Source: a virus
Length of the DNA: 57,755 nucleotides
Virus record (IMG/VR): IMGVR_UViG_3300023115_000024
Location: 1-57,755 of that record
Direction: 5' to 3' (one strand)
A program made the position numbers and the translations under genes. The notes under the pieces are model-generated. The model searched no databases and was not told where the DNA came from. It saw nothing but the letters and a program-made list of their open reading frames with translations. The first letter of the stretch is position 1. Every line of letters starts with the position of its first letter. Shown here in pieces: positions 14,497 through 22,640 of this stretch.

Positions 14497-14764
14497 TAGT
14501 TTGTTTATCTAACTCCTGTTTTAGTGTATATCCTAAACAAAAATTTTCAACTAATAATTTTGACATACTAGCCATTGCTACAGCAGCTCTTTGATTTTCT
14601 GGCAAATTATCTAATTGCTCAAATACGTTCTTTGCCATTGCTGTATAAATTTCATCTTTGTTCATGCCAGCTTTTTGAAAATCAAAATCAATTGACAATT
14701 CAGCGTCTCTTGCTAATTTTGCTATCTCGTTGATAGCTTGGTTTTTTTCTGTAGTTTCGTCCAT
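14489..14764 (-). CDS. 91-residue helical protein, paralogue of neighbour
   Basis: Starts at the ATG at 14764 with AGGAG five bases upstream; a GTG six bases earlier is less likely. Shares KLLVENF and a preceding helix with the 14254 gene. The two overlap by eight bases. Function unknown. Confidence 0.65.
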   Translation of the reverse strand: MDETTEKNQAINEIAKLARDAELSIDFDFQKAGMNKDEIYTAMAKNVFEQLDNLPENQRAAVAMASMSKLLVENFCLGYTLKQELDKQTNE

Positions 14765-14772
14765 ACTCACTC

Positions 14773-14979
14773 CTAGTGTATAGTGCCATTATATAATGAA
14801 TCATCATTAGGGTCAATACCCCAGTGTTCTTTGATTAATTCAACAATTGCTTCTGGCACTTCTTCGTCATCGCTGCCTTTAGGAATCCAAATTCCTTTCA
14901 AATTTCCATCTTTATCTAGTATGAAGCCATAGTCTGACTCATCTAATGTATCTTCAAAACCTAAATAATCATGATCCAT
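14773..14979 (-). CDS. 68-residue acidic protein
   Basis: From the ATG at 14979: DYLGFEDTLDESDYGFILDKDG, then LKGIWIPKGSDDEEVPEAIVELI. Strongly acidic, beta-alpha pattern. Conserved-looking small phage protein; function unknown. The in-frame extension to 15027 lacks a better ribosome site. Confidence 0.6.
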   Translation of the reverse strand: MDHDYLGFEDTLDESDYGFILDKDGNLKGIWIPKGSDDEEVPEAIVELIKEHWGIDPNDDSLYNGTIH

Positions 14980-15118
14980 TTGGCCGCATTCCTTTTCTAG
15001 TAAATTCTTTTGCTCTTTTTGTAACATCTTTGTTACTCAGTCTAGATTGCGAAAGATACTCTTTCCATTCTTTGACTAATTTTTTATTTTCCTTTTTGTT
15101 AAGCTCATTCTTTTGCAA
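14969..15118 (-). CDS. possible 49-residue basic protein (TTG start)
   Basis: An open frame fills the otherwise empty gap between two genes: TTG preceded by GGAAAG, lysine-rich (NKKENKKLVKEWKEYL, VTKRAKEFTRKGMRPNG), ending 11 bases inside the next gene. Gene packing and the ribosome site support it; the TTG start and lack of a known family weaken it. Confidence 0.4.
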   Translation of the reverse strand: MQKNELNKKENKKLVKEWKEYLSQSRLSNKDVTKRAKEFTRKGMRPNGS

Positions 15119-15515
15119 CGAACTTTCCGTCCTTAATTACAAAAACACCGTCGAGGCCAGTAGATCTAATATACTGTCTACCGCCATCAATCATTTTGCC
15201 ATCGACAAAAATACAGTCATGATGACTACACGAATAGTACCAATGATTGTCTTTGTCTTTGATCATACCAAATTTAAAGTCTTCAACAATGTCTGCATTA
15301 CAAATCATCATACGATCATTCATTCTATCGTTGTACAATCCAAAGTAACGATTTCCAAACTCAGGATGTGGTGTAGCTCTGTAGTAAACATCTACAGGCA
15401 CATCGCTTGCTTTCAAGTCAGTAGTACACACATACTTAACAGGAACGCCATCTTTTTCAGTGTAATGTGATTCTATTTTTTCTCTGTCAAATTGATAAGG
15501 GTGTTTAATATCCAT
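15105..15515 (-). CDS. conserved phage protein, unknown function
   Basis: A 136-residue protein from the ATG at 15515 (AGAGGAAG upstream). Motifs include VYYRATPHPEFGNRYFGLY, MMICNADIVEDF and WYYSCSHHDCIFVDGKMIDGG, all beta-strand like, with a CSHHDC cluster that could bind metal. Function unknown. Confidence 0.7.
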   Translation of the reverse strand: MDIKHPYQFDREKIESHYTEKDGVPVKYVCTTDLKASDVPVDVYYRATPHPEFGNRYFGLYNDRMNDRMMICNADIVEDFKFGMIKDKDNHWYYSCSHHDCIFVDGKMIDGGRQYIRSTGLDGVFVIKDGKFVAKE

Positions 15516-15601
15516 TAATCTTCCTCTCCTTTGATAATAAACCAAAGCATCATTAAAGTAACAAATCCTATTCCTAGTAAAAACTCAAGTAATGTAATCA
15601 T
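15515..15601 (-). CDS. 28-residue membrane peptide
   Basis: MITLLEFLLGIGFVTLMML then WFIIKGEED: a single membrane helix with an acidic tail. It starts inside the 3' end of tilS and its stop overlaps the ATG of the next gene (TAATG), which suggests translational coupling. Confidence 0.5.
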   Translation of the reverse strand: MITLLEFLLGIGFVTLMMLWFIIKGEED

Positions 15602-16196
15602 CTTTCACTTTCTTTGCAATAGTTTTGTGAATACCAGGATTTACTTTTAGTACATGTGGCATCATTTCGTGTCTAATATAGTTTCTAGTATAACACGTAT
15701 CTGCGTTGCTGTCATCCTCTAAATAAGGCACATTGTGCATTGCAGCCCAAAGTTCTAAATCACGTTTACGAGTACCACGAAAAGGACGAATGACACCATT
15801 TCGACGATAAGGAATAATTTTGCCTGTTCCGTGCATTGAGCTCCATACCCAAGTTTCTACACAATCATCTAAATGATGGCAAGTAATCACTGGCAAGTGA
15901 TGCTGTGAAAACAAGTCCATCCATTTGTAGCGTTCGTCACGCCACCACTCTTCTTTGCTCATTCTTTTAGGCTTTGTACCTTGAGCAATACCACGAATTT
16001 GAAACGGCAAGTCGTATTTCATAATATAACGTCTTACTAGGTCTTCTGCTCTTTCGCCATATTCTGTTCCGTGATTAAAATAGTAGACTTCCACTTCATG
16101 ATTGCGGCGAAGAAAATCTAATGCTGCCATTGAGTCAACTCCTCCGCTAACAGCAATCATTACTTGCCTTGGAATTTTACCTTGAATTTTAATCAT
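15585..16196 (-). CDS. tilS: TilS-like tRNA-Ile lysidine synthase
   Basis: TilS attaches lysine to C34 of tRNA-Ile(CAU) so that it reads AUA codons. The 203-residue protein has the N-type ATP pyrophosphatase loop AVSGGVDSMAA (residues 15-25), YYFNHGTEYGE, CHHLDDCVETW and the TilS-specific EDDSNADTCYTRNYIRHEMMP. It lacks the C-terminal domains of bacterial TilS (about 430 residues), like other short N-terminal-domain forms. It would fit AUA-rich AT-biased phage genes and the phage's other translation genes. Confidence 0.88.
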   Translation of the reverse strand: MIKIQGKIPRQVMIAVSGGVDSMAALDFLRRNHEVEVYYFNHGTEYGERAEDLVRRYIMKYDLPFQIRGIAQGTKPKRMSKEEWWRDERYKWMDLFSQHHLPVITCHHLDDCVETWVWSSMHGTGKIIPYRRNGVIRPFRGTRKRDLELWAAMHNVPYLEDDSNADTCYTRNYIRHEMMPHVLKVNPGIHKTIAKKVKDDYIT

Positions 16197-16483
16197 TGTG
16201 ATAACAGTCTAGCGAGTGCTACACTATCAATAGAAACTAATAGCATGTAATTTGCTAACATACCTGTGCTCCTTCTTGTAAACGCTGCCCATGCAAAAAT
16301 TACACATTGAGTAATAAACAACGGATATAACAAAAGAAACGGAGGATTAGGCACTGTAAACATCATAGTGACTGCGCAAAATATACTTAAAAACCACGCA
16401 ACAATTTCTAATATACATCGTGTAGGATTTTCTTGCCAATCTTCTTTAATCCAACTAATTATACCATAAATTATATTTTTCAT
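16193..16483 (-). CDS. three-helix membrane protein
   Basis: A 96-residue protein with hydrophobic stretches at about 22-45, 50-68 and 75-93 and a conserved-looking WIKEDWQENPTR near the N-terminus. Overlaps tilS and the upstream gene by four bases each. Function unknown. Confidence 0.65.
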   Translation of the reverse strand: MKNIIYGIISWIKEDWQENPTRCILEIVAWFLSIFCAVTMMFTVPNPPFLLLYPLFITQCVIFAWAAFTRRSTGMLANYMLLVSIDSVALARLLSQ

Positions 16484-16683
16484 ACGTCACTATTGTCGTT
16501 CCATTTTAAAATTTCAACTTCTCCGTCTGCATTTTTACGATGACGTAGAAAACCATTTTCAATTAGTGTGTCAATAGTTTTACCGCTTGCATCAATGTAA
16601 GTAGACTTCAACATCAAAAAATACGTTGCAGCTGATCCTGCAAAATATGCTCCAAACAACCACATTACATTTTCTGTAAACAT
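16480..16683 (-). CDS. 67-residue membrane-anchored protein
   Basis: Start at the ATG at 16683 behind TGGAGGTTAAA. One membrane helix (VMWLFGAYFAGSAATYFLML) then a soluble tail predicting a small winged or helical unit (GKTIDTLIENGFLRHR). Function unknown. Confidence 0.65.
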   Translation of the reverse strand: MFTENVMWLFGAYFAGSAATYFLMLKSTYIDASGKTIDTLIENGFLRHRKNADGEVEILKWNDNSDV

Positions 16684-16684
16684 T

Positions 16685-16852
16685 TTAACCTCCAAAAAAC
16701 CAAATAAGTGCTGAAATTAAAACAATCCAGCCTGCATATTTCCAACCTAATCTAATTGCACCAAAGATAATTGCTAATACTACTCCAACACTAAATCCCC
16801 AAACAATTAAAGGTTGTATTACATACCAGGCTAATTCTAAATCACCACCCAT
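16685..16852 (-). CDS. 55-residue two-helix membrane protein
   Basis: Two hydrophobic helices, WYVIQPLIVWGFSVGVVLAI and YAGWIVLISALIWFFGG, ending at the membrane. GGAGATAGCATA precedes the ATG. Overlaps the upstream stop by one base. Function unknown. Confidence 0.6.
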   Translation of the reverse strand: MGGDLELAWYVIQPLIVWGFSVGVVLAIIFGAIRLGWKYAGWIVLISALIWFFGG

Positions 16853-17028
16853 TATGCTATCTCCGCAACAAAATTATTTCTACCCCAGCCTGTATATTTA
16901 CTTGCATTTCCGTATTTCATATAAACTTGCTGTTCAGCTGTACTTTCACTGACACACTTTACAAGATCAATATGTTTGACTTTTTTGCCGTTAGCATCTA
17001 CAAGATATACGTTATAATAATTAAACAT
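16852..17028 (-). CDS. 58-residue protein, unknown function
   Basis: Begins FNYYNVYLVDANGKKVKHID, beta-hairpin like, followed by a helix with AEQQVYMKYGNAS and YTGWGRNNFVAEIA. AAGGTGTAAT precedes the ATG, inside the end of the 253-residue gene. Resembles the short conserved phage proteins often found in such clusters. Confidence 0.65.
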   Translation of the reverse strand: MFNYYNVYLVDANGKKVKHIDLVKCVSESTAEQQVYMKYGNASKYTGWGRNNFVAEIA

Positions 17029-17029
17029 A

Positions 17030-17791
17030 TTACACCTTATATAGTTTTACATAGTTTAGACGAGTTTCGTTTGCATCAAACAAACGATTTTTAGTTTGTG
17101 CCTTTACTTTGGCTTTGATGCGTTTGCTATCACCAATTGCATGATCATACTTGTTCATAAACGACACAAGGTTACCGTCTGTAGTAACTGCGGTGTAGTT
17201 ATATGACTCCCACTGTGCGCTGTATCTCTTGTCAAGGATTTTAATCACTGCTTCTACATTGTCTTTATCTTGTCCAAGGTGCGCACTGTCACGATATTCT
17301 ACACGGATCTCTTTCTTAAGGCCGTTTTCGTGAATGTCACGTTTGATAAATTCTGGAGCAAACGCAATGCGACCCATGCCTGCAACTTTTACTTCATCTT
17401 GTGAAAGCTCTCTAATCATATCCTGTTTGAAACTATCAAGATCGGCAAGTCCAAGCATAACATACCGCTTCATCCACTTGAGGGCTTCTTGTACAGAATT
17501 ATAATCTTGTGCATTAGGTTCGAACATTTCAAAATCATCAGGGACATAACCACCACGTTTCTTCTCATAATAAAAACGCACAAGATCTTTATTTGGAAAA
17601 TGTGTTGGATTGTTGTCGTCTGAAAAACGACGAAGGTCTTTGTTATAAGTTTCGCCGTTGATACGATAGGCTGCATATGCAACAGCTAATGCATCTGTCA
17701 ATTTAACAGTTTTCATAGGTAAAACTTCAGGTTTTGCAGGAATCTTGGTTGCCCAACCAATTGCGCCAGAATAATTTGTATGTGCTGTCAT
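17030..17791 (-). CDS. conserved phage protein, unknown function
   Basis: A 253-residue soluble protein. The N-terminal part has VKLTDALAVAYAAYRINGETY, the middle ALKWMKRYVMLGLADLDSFKQDM, and the C-terminal ninety residues YSAQWESYNYTAVTTDGNLVSFM followed by RIKAKVKAQTKNR, a small domain that also appears in other phage proteins but that I cannot name. Strong early-type promoter and the repeated AGGC leader precede it, so it is probably an early gene with a role in takeover or replication. Confidence 0.65.
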   Translation of the reverse strand: MTAHTNYSGAIGWATKIPAKPEVLPMKTVKLTDALAVAYAAYRINGETYNKDLRRFSDDNNPTHFPNKDLVRFYYEKKRGGYVPDDFEMFEPNAQDYNSVQEALKWMKRYVMLGLADLDSFKQDMIRELSQDEVKVAGMGRIAFAPEFIKRDIHENGLKKEIRVEYRDSAHLGQDKDNVEAVIKILDKRYSAQWESYNYTAVTTDGNLVSFMNKYDHAIGDSKRIKAKVKAQTKNRLFDANETRLNYVKLYKV

Positions 17792-17816
17792 TGTGTGCCT
17801 CTGTGTGTTTGCCTAA
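17792..17816 (-). repeat. repeated AGGC-box mRNA leader, copy 2
   Basis: TTAGGCAAACACACAGAGGC then ACACAATG; one base different from the leader at 9329 over its whole length, although the genes behind them are unrelated. Confidence 0.7.
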
Positions 17817-17827
17817 CTATTAATAAT

Positions 17828-17856
17828 AGTATAGTACCAAAGGCACACATTGTCAA
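17828..17856 (-). promoter_or_regulatory. sigma70-type promoter of the 17030-17791 gene
   Basis: Minus strand TTGACA, 17-base spacer, TATACT, in a non-coding gap; GGTTGACA -35 context as at the other early-type promoters. Confidence 0.8.
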
Positions 17857-17859
17857 CCA

Positions 17860-18876
17860 TTATTCAAACAATTCTTCAAAAATTTCTTCATTTATTTGGG
17901 GTTTTTCCATGCCTGGATGGCGAACTTTTGACAAATCTTTTGGTATCTTTTGGTATATTTCCTCAGGAACAAAGAATCGATCCATAACACCTTTAATTCT
18001 CTGCCAATCAGATCCTAGATCATTTCCTTGGAAATCTGTGGTTACATAGTTACCAACTTGCTTATGAAACAAGTCAAACATATCCTGCGGAGTATAACCA
18101 AATTTCTTACACTGCGCTTCTACTATTTCTAGTTGCACCACAGGGCGACAACGTTGAATAGTTTGTAAAGCACCTTTGAGAATTGGATATTCATATCCTT
18201 CGCAATCTACTTTGATTGCATCAACATCTTCAAAGTTATAACTGTCTAATGTGTTAACTGTAACATCATAAACTTCGTATTTTGTCTTTTGTTTACGTTC
18301 TTCTGTAAGAATACAGTTGTGTCCTACATTATTAGGATGATCTTCCATTTGAAAACTGCCAGCAACATCACCTAGTCCTACATTGTGCAAATGTACATCA
18401 GCACTCATTGTCAGACTTGCAAATGTTTTGTCAGGAAATTTATACCAGCCATCTGCATGATCAGGATCATGTTCGCTCATTACCTTTTGACTGTTGTAGT
18501 AACGTCCTTTAAGCTCTACGTGTTGATTAAGTTCTACGTTAGCTTCTGCTAGTGCGAATGTGCTAGGTGTAGGTTCAAAGCCGTGAACTGTTTGAGCCCA
18601 TGTAGCATACTCCATTGTGTTGTTAGCAACGTTCATACCTACGTCAACAATAGTACGTGCATCAGGAACACACTTGCGTAACCATTTTAAATTTCTGCCT
18701 TGGTATGGGCCGTTTTCTCTTGCAAAGCGTTGCACGTATAGCGCATCATCTTTCCATACCCAATACAACCGACCCATGCGATTGTGTATTAGTTCTTTAG
18801 TTGTGTCTGCCTGTAATTGAGGATATAGTGTTTTGAAATGATTTATATCCCATTCTTGCCATTTATAATTTTTCAT
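17860..18876 (-). CDS. FkbM-family methyltransferase
   Basis: A 338-residue protein from the ATG at 18876, overlapping the upstream stop by four bases (ATGA). The SAM-binding core is clear: TIVDVGMNVANNTMEYA (motif I), VHGFEPTPSTF (motif II acidic residue), and the FkbM hallmark DAIKVDCEGYEYPILKGALQTI. FkbM enzymes O-methylate sugars or polyketides. The context (DGQH protein, HNH protein, unknown protein) makes DNA, sugar or surface glycan all possible targets. Confidence 0.85.
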   Translation of the reverse strand: MKNYKWQEWDINHFKTLYPQLQADTTKELIHNRMGRLYWVWKDDALYVQRFARENGPYQGRNLKWLRKCVPDARTIVDVGMNVANNTMEYATWAQTVHGFEPTPSTFALAEANVELNQHVELKGRYYNSQKVMSEHDPDHADGWYKFPDKTFASLTMSADVHLHNVGLGDVAGSFQMEDHPNNVGHNCILTEERKQKTKYEVYDVTVNTLDSYNFEDVDAIKVDCEGYEYPILKGALQTIQRCRPVVQLEIVEAQCKKFGYTPQDMFDLFHKQVGNYVTTDFQGNDLGSDWQRIKGVMDRFFVPEEIYQKIPKDLSKVRHPGMEKPQINEEIFEELFE

Positions 18877-19790
18877 GCCTTTTTCCATCTGTCTTTAAAC
18901 TTGTCAGGATAAAAGTTAGTAGCAATTTCTGCTGCATCATTCCTAACAAGAATATCTAAGTTCGTATCATTTAGAACTGGGCTTGTACTGCTCTTAGGTT
19001 CTTTGTTATACGTACTATTATATATTTCTTCTTTGAAAGTGTCAAGTTGAATCCGGCTTATGTTTTCTAACTTAGCTCTAAATTCTTGGAAGTAAGCATT
19101 TCGATTCCAGCGGTTACTGTTGACTTCTTGTATTGTGCAGTTTGTAACTTCTTCAAAACCGTCGTCTGTAAACTGTAGGACATTTGCACCTACATTAGCA
19201 TAACGCCAAAAAGGAGCAATGTTGTTGTTTAGATTATCGCCACCATCTTTGCGCTCTGTATTATGTACAGTCACAACAAGACTATGGTCTACTACAAAAC
19301 GCACCATACTTAACGGATCGATCTTATTGTTGCTAAGAATTTTATTTAAAAGAAGTGTTTTAATATGATTCACTTGAAAGTTGTGTTCGCAGTGAAAACC
19401 ACCTTCTTTAGTATGAAACTCTTTTGTAGTTAAACCACCTAATCCTAACTTTTGCATTTCTAACAATGCTTTACCTGTAATTAAGTCAGCACCACTGTTA
19501 CCTGTCTTCTGTGTTGTGTTAAGCACATCGCTTTGTGTTTCACGAATACAAAATCCTAGTGCATTATAGTTTTCATTACTGGCTGTTTTATATCCTTCTC
19601 CTGCACTTGATCCGCCCATAAAGTGATGCTTGAACCAATGATATTCGTTTAGTTCATTTGCATCTTTCGTACCTACTGCATTTGCAAAAGAACGTAAGTC
19701 GCTCGCAAGAAAGTGTAAGCGGAGCCCCCACTTACATGCTTTCTCAATCTGTTTGTTTACGTCTTGATCAAAGAATTTCTTAAGGTTCAT
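18873..19790 (-). CDS. unknown protein between HNH and methyltransferase genes
   Basis: A 305-residue protein without a recognised family. Features: YHWFKHHFMGGSSAGEGYKTA, a conserved-looking FHTKEGGFHCEHNFQVNHIKT that is rich in His and Cys, a VRFVVDHSLVVTVHNTER strand pair, and a hydrophilic C-terminus. The position between an HNH-type and a methyltransferase gene and its own early-type promoter with an AGGC leader suggest an early function. A nuclease role is possible but no catalytic signature is certain. Confidence 0.6.
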   Translation of the reverse strand: MNLKKFFDQDVNKQIEKACKWGLRLHFLASDLRSFANAVGTKDANELNEYHWFKHHFMGGSSAGEGYKTASNENYNALGFCIRETQSDVLNTTQKTGNSGADLITGKALLEMQKLGLGGLTTKEFHTKEGGFHCEHNFQVNHIKTLLLNKILSNNKIDPLSMVRFVVDHSLVVTVHNTERKDGGDNLNNNIAPFWRYANVGANVLQFTDDGFEEVTNCTIQEVNSNRWNRNAYFQEFRAKLENISRIQLDTFKEEIYNSTYNKEPKSSTSPVLNDTNLDILVRNDAAEIATNFYPDKFKDRWKKA

Positions 19791-19812
19791 TGTAGCCTCT
19801 GATTTTGCCTAA
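19791..19812 (-). repeat. repeated AGGC-box mRNA leader, copy 3 (diverged)
   Basis: TTAGGCAAAATCAGAGGC then TACAATG: the same two AGGC boxes with slightly changed spacing, directly before the ATG of the 305-residue gene. Confidence 0.6.
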
Positions 19813-19819
19813 CTATTGT

Positions 19820-20296
19820 TTATAGTGTAGCATCAGTAGGATGTTCTGTCAAGTTTTTTCCGCCCAAATAATCTTTGTCTCGATAAGTTTTAATCATATG
19901 ACACCGAACGCACAATGTTCTAATGTTATCTGCTGTATCTTCTCCACCTTCGCTTTTTAGAATTTGATGATCTCCGTGCATTACACCGCGGATAACTCGC
20001 ATACGATCATAGTCATCTTCAATACAACTAATCTGAGGATCTTCTCTAGGATCGTAGCTACATTCTTCGCATACAAAGCCTCTATGAAAAGTATGCAAGC
20101 GATCTAAACGTCCTGGTCCGCCATACTCACGTAGTTGTACTTGATGTTCTCTACACAGGACATCTTGGCCAGGTCCCTTGCGCTCAGTGATAAAATTGTC
20201 ACAATCCTTATGCACACATGTTTTCTGTTCTTTAAAAATGATGCGCATTTGCGCATCACTCTTAAATTCATCGTGCTTTGGATTACGGAATGGCAT
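19820..20296 (-). CDS. HNH endonuclease with zinc knuckles
   Basis: A 158-residue protein, start ATG at 20296 overlapping the upstream stop (TAATG). The HNH core is MHGDHQILKSEGGEDTADN followed by IRTLCVRCHMIKT. Extra pairs CVHKDC, CEEC and CVRC should hold structural zinc. HNH enzymes of this size act as homing, restriction or packaging nucleases. It sits in an operon rather than inside a split gene, so a free-standing homing enzyme is only one option. Confidence 0.82.
   Translation of the reverse strand: MPFRNPKHDEFKSDAQMRIIFKEQKTCVHKDCDNFITERKGPGQDVLCREHQVQLREYGGPGRLDRLHTFHRGFVCEECSYDPREDPQISCIEDDYDRMRVIRGVMHGDHQILKSEGGEDTADNIRTLCVRCHMIKTYRDKDYLGGKNLTEHPTDATL
19824..19852 (-). promoter_or_regulatory. 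sigma70-type promoter of the 305-residue gene and FkbM gene
   Basis: Minus strand TTGACA, 17-base spacer, TACACT; lies over the 3' end of the HNH gene. Confidence 0.7.
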
Positions 20297-21456
20297 TACC
20301 AAAGGTCCTTGTTAAGTACACGGAATTCTGTAGAACCATAGTAACGTGGCACAGGATGTTCCAAACTCTTACGTAGCTGTGCAGTTAGATAGGTTGCACC
20401 ATGTGGAATTTCTTTACGTGGTTGAGGTTCTGGACGATACATTTCGTCCCAGCTTGCATAATGATCTTTGTGCCAGCTGTAGTATGTGCTGTACACTTTG
20501 CCCCAGAATGTTCCTTCTGGACTAAAGTCTGCATCAAACAGGTCTTTCATTACAAGTGCAAGATCCTGAATATATTCGTCAGTTACAACAACATCTTGAT
20601 CTTTACACGCACTAAAGTACCAATACATCATTACAATTTCTTTTGGCTCTGTTGCACGTTCTTGTCCTACGGCAGCAAAGTATTTTGCAAACCATTGTGT
20701 TACAATAGGATCATGTTTAACAAGCTCGTTCAAACGACTAATAGCACCTGCTTCTTCGTGGTCGCCAAACTTTTCGTTTGTTGCAAAGAGTTCATACGCT
20801 TCTAAATATTGCTGTTTAAGTTCTGCATCAATCCAAGCTGGGTTAGTACTACCGTCTACACGAACACCGTAGATCATTTGCATGAACAAATCAATTTCGT
20901 CAAGTCCTAGTTTATCATCACCATTAAGACCAATAAAGTTTTCGCGGATTTCTGCTTTCTTGCTCATAGGGTACACAACAATAGGTACCATACAATCTGC
21001 AAGTTTATCACCAAATACTTTACTAATAATAGTATAAAGTGCAATAGCAGTATGCTGACCATCCCATGCAATGTAATATCCAGGTTTGTCTGGATCTTCA
21101 TATACTTGAATAGCCATTACTTTGCTTTCAAGAAAGCGACTGATAATTTTCATTACCCAACGGAAGTTGAGTGGTCGTTGCATAGTAGTATCAATAAGAA
21201 TCTTATCAATAGAAACTTCTAACGCTTTACAAAGTTTAAGATCGCTAAACTTATTCCATTGTGGGTTGTTTGCTACAAACTCTTTAACTGCGGCTTCTAA
21301 ACGATAACTGTTGAACTCGTCTAGTTGCTCGTTCAAACGTTCTTTTAGTGTCACAAAGTGACTGTCTTGTTTGTGATATCGTGAGTTAATCTTACGTGCA
21401 TAAGATTCAATTGCTCGTCGTTGTTGACGGTTAGGTTTGATCATAAATTGTTCCAT
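20296..21456 (-). CDS. ParB/DGQHR-like domain protein
   Basis: A 386-residue protein from the ATG at 21456. IDKILIDTTMQRPLNFRWV and VMAIQVYEDPDKPGYYIAWDGQHTAIALY (quoted around residues 85-160, split here) show the ParB/sulfiredoxin-like or DGQHR fold, with DGQHT in place of the usual DGxHR. Such domains occur in DndB-type regulators and phage ParB-like nucleases. The C-terminal half is helical and unassigned. Cotranscribed with the HNH gene. Confidence 0.65.
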   Translation of the reverse strand: MEQFMIKPNRQQRRAIESYARKINSRYHKQDSHFVTLKERLNEQLDEFNSYRLEAAVKEFVANNPQWNKFSDLKLCKALEVSIDKILIDTTMQRPLNFRWVMKIISRFLESKVMAIQVYEDPDKPGYYIAWDGQHTAIALYTIISKVFGDKLADCMVPIVVYPMSKKAEIRENFIGLNGDDKLGLDEIDLFMQMIYGVRVDGSTNPAWIDAELKQQYLEAYELFATNEKFGDHEEAGAISRLNELVKHDPIVTQWFAKYFAAVGQERATEPKEIVMMYWYFSACKDQDVVVTDEYIQDLALVMKDLFDADFSPEGTFWGKVYSTYYSWHKDHYASWDEMYRPEPQPRKEIPHGATYLTAQLRKSLEHPVPRYYGSTEFRVLNKDLW

Positions 21457-21482
21457 AGCATTTGCCTTTTCTTGTTTGCCTA
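21457..21482 (-). repeat. repeated AGGC-box mRNA leader, copy 4 (diverged)
   Basis: TAGGCAAACAAGAAAAGGC then AAATGCTATG: two AGGC boxes before the ParB/DGQHR-like gene. Confidence 0.55.
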
Positions 21483-21488
21483 TGTGTA

Positions 21489-21517
21489 AGTAAAACATCT
21501 TTTTATTTTGATGTCAA
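21489..21517 (-). promoter_or_regulatory. sigma70-type promoter of the ParB-like/HNH unit
   Basis: Minus strand TTGACA, 17-base spacer, TTTACT; overlaps the stop of the SprT-like gene. Confidence 0.7.
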
Positions 21518-21981
21518 CCATTAATATCATATGTCCATTTGTATTGCCCGAGATCATTGGCTTCGCAATATTGAATAAACAATCCTGCTTCTCTACCATG
21601 AGCTTCAATCTCCCACGGACTATCCCAATAGTTGAGATTATCGCTCATCCACTTGCCTTGCCAGCGATGTTTTGCATTTCGTGCACCTACATAAAGTTCA
21701 CCTCTAGCATATTGTTTTACATGAACCATTTCGTGAGCAAGTACTTCTAGTAATCTACGAAGTTTAAGTCCTCTATGCAATTCAATTTCAAACGTTCGAG
21801 GACGATCGTGCCATTGTTCTTCATTAGACAAACAATAACCGTAAGCATCTTCTAGTTTAGTTAATTTTACATGGATGTAAAGATCTTTCATTCTAGGCAA
21901 TAGTTTTTTTACGCAAAACTCTGTCATCGCCCGAACGTGTCTCTTTTGACTTGCTGACCCACCAGTAATCTTAATTTGCAT
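21514..21981 (-). CDS. SprT-like zinc metalloprotease
   Basis: A 155-residue protein. LLEVLAHEMVHVKQYARG gives the HExxH zinc motif (His83, Glu84, His87), and WEIEAHGREAG supplies the third ligand region, as in SprT/Spartan-like enzymes. Spartan relatives cut DNA-protein crosslinks; phage versions are uncharacterised. The basic N-terminus (SQKRHVRAM) could touch DNA. Start chosen at the ATG at 21981. Confidence 0.8.
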   Translation of the reverse strand: MQIKITGGSASQKRHVRAMTEFCVKKLLPRMKDLYIHVKLTKLEDAYGYCLSNEEQWHDRPRTFEIELHRGLKLRRLLEVLAHEMVHVKQYARGELYVGARNAKHRWQGKWMSDNLNYWDSPWEIEAHGREAGLFIQYCEANDLGQYKWTYDING

Positions 21982-22013
21982 AGCTACTCTCACAAGTGTT
22001 TATTTGTACAACT

Positions 22014-22042
22014 ATTATAGCAAGAATAGCTATGCTTGTCAA
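22014..22042 (-). promoter_or_regulatory. sigma70-type promoter of the SprT-like gene
   Basis: Minus strand TTGACA, 17-base spacer, TATAAT; perfect hexamers in a non-coding gap. Confidence 0.85.
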
Positions 22043-22070
22043 GCATATTAAGATTAACTAAATCAACAAC

Positions 22071-22412
22071 TTATAAATCTTCTTGTTCTAATTCATCGTC
22101 AACTGTTGGAGTTTGATAGCCTTTGAGAGCAGAATCATCTGTGATATTTCCTAATCTAATGCTTTTGCTTGTTTTTACATATTCTCGTAATTTGGCTACA
22201 GATCCAGGACCCTCCCAAACACTATTAAGTTCTGCGTTGATCTCTTCTAACGGAATAGAAGATAGCGTATGTCCTCTCCCTAACCATTTGCTATCAATCC
22301 TATCATAAAACTTTTCAAAAAGATATTCTGATAATGGTTCAGCAATCAGGGAGTGATCAGAGATGTTAAAAGTGCCAGAGAAAGTATCTAGCGTACTAGT
22401 AAAGTTTGACAT
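22071..22412 (-). CDS. 113-residue protein, unknown function
   Basis: Ser/Thr-rich start, then LAEPL-type helix (LIAEPLSEYLFEKFYDRID), IPLEEINAELNSVWEGP, and an acidic C-terminus. AGAGGACATT precedes the ATG. No family recognised. Confidence 0.6.
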   Translation of the reverse strand: MSNFTSTLDTFSGTFNISDHSLIAEPLSEYLFEKFYDRIDSKWLGRGHTLSSIPLEEINAELNSVWEGPGSVAKLREYVKTSKSIRLGNITDDSALKGYQTPTVDDELEQEDL

Positions 22413-22421
22413 AATGTCCTC

Positions 22422-22640
22422 TTATAGTCTGTAAGTGATCCGGCCCTTGTTAAGATCGTATGGTGACATTTCAACTCTTACTCTATCGCCCATTACTAAT
22501 CTTATCCTATGCTGTCTTAACTTGCCGCCGGTATAACAAGTTATGACATGTTCATTTGCAAGTTTTACCTTGAACATCTGACTTGGAAGTACATCAATAA
22601 TTTCGCCTTCCAATTCTATAATGTCATCGTTCTTTGCCAT
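22422..22640 (-). CDS. infA: translation initiation factor IF-1
   Basis: A 72-residue S1-type OB fold, the same length as E. coli IF-1, with family positions [40 protein letters not shown] and [18 protein letters not shown]-1 sits in the ribosomal A site and helps select the start codon. AAGGAGACAA precedes the ATG, inside the 3' end of the AbrB-like gene. A phage IF-1 could bias initiation on phage messages, including leaderless ones. Confidence 0.93.
   Translation of the reverse strand: MAKNDDIIELEGEIIDVLPSQMFKVKLANEHVITCYTGGKLRQHRIRLVMGDRVRVEMSPYDLNKGRITYRL

Noticed and set aside
14946-15470. 174-residue rightward ORF
   Set aside because: Runs opposite to three supported genes with overlaps and ribosome sites; no coding signature.
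19820-20296. HNH gene as part of a group I intron or intein
   Set aside because: Neighbouring genes are intact and overlap it by normal stop/start junctions; no split gene found.
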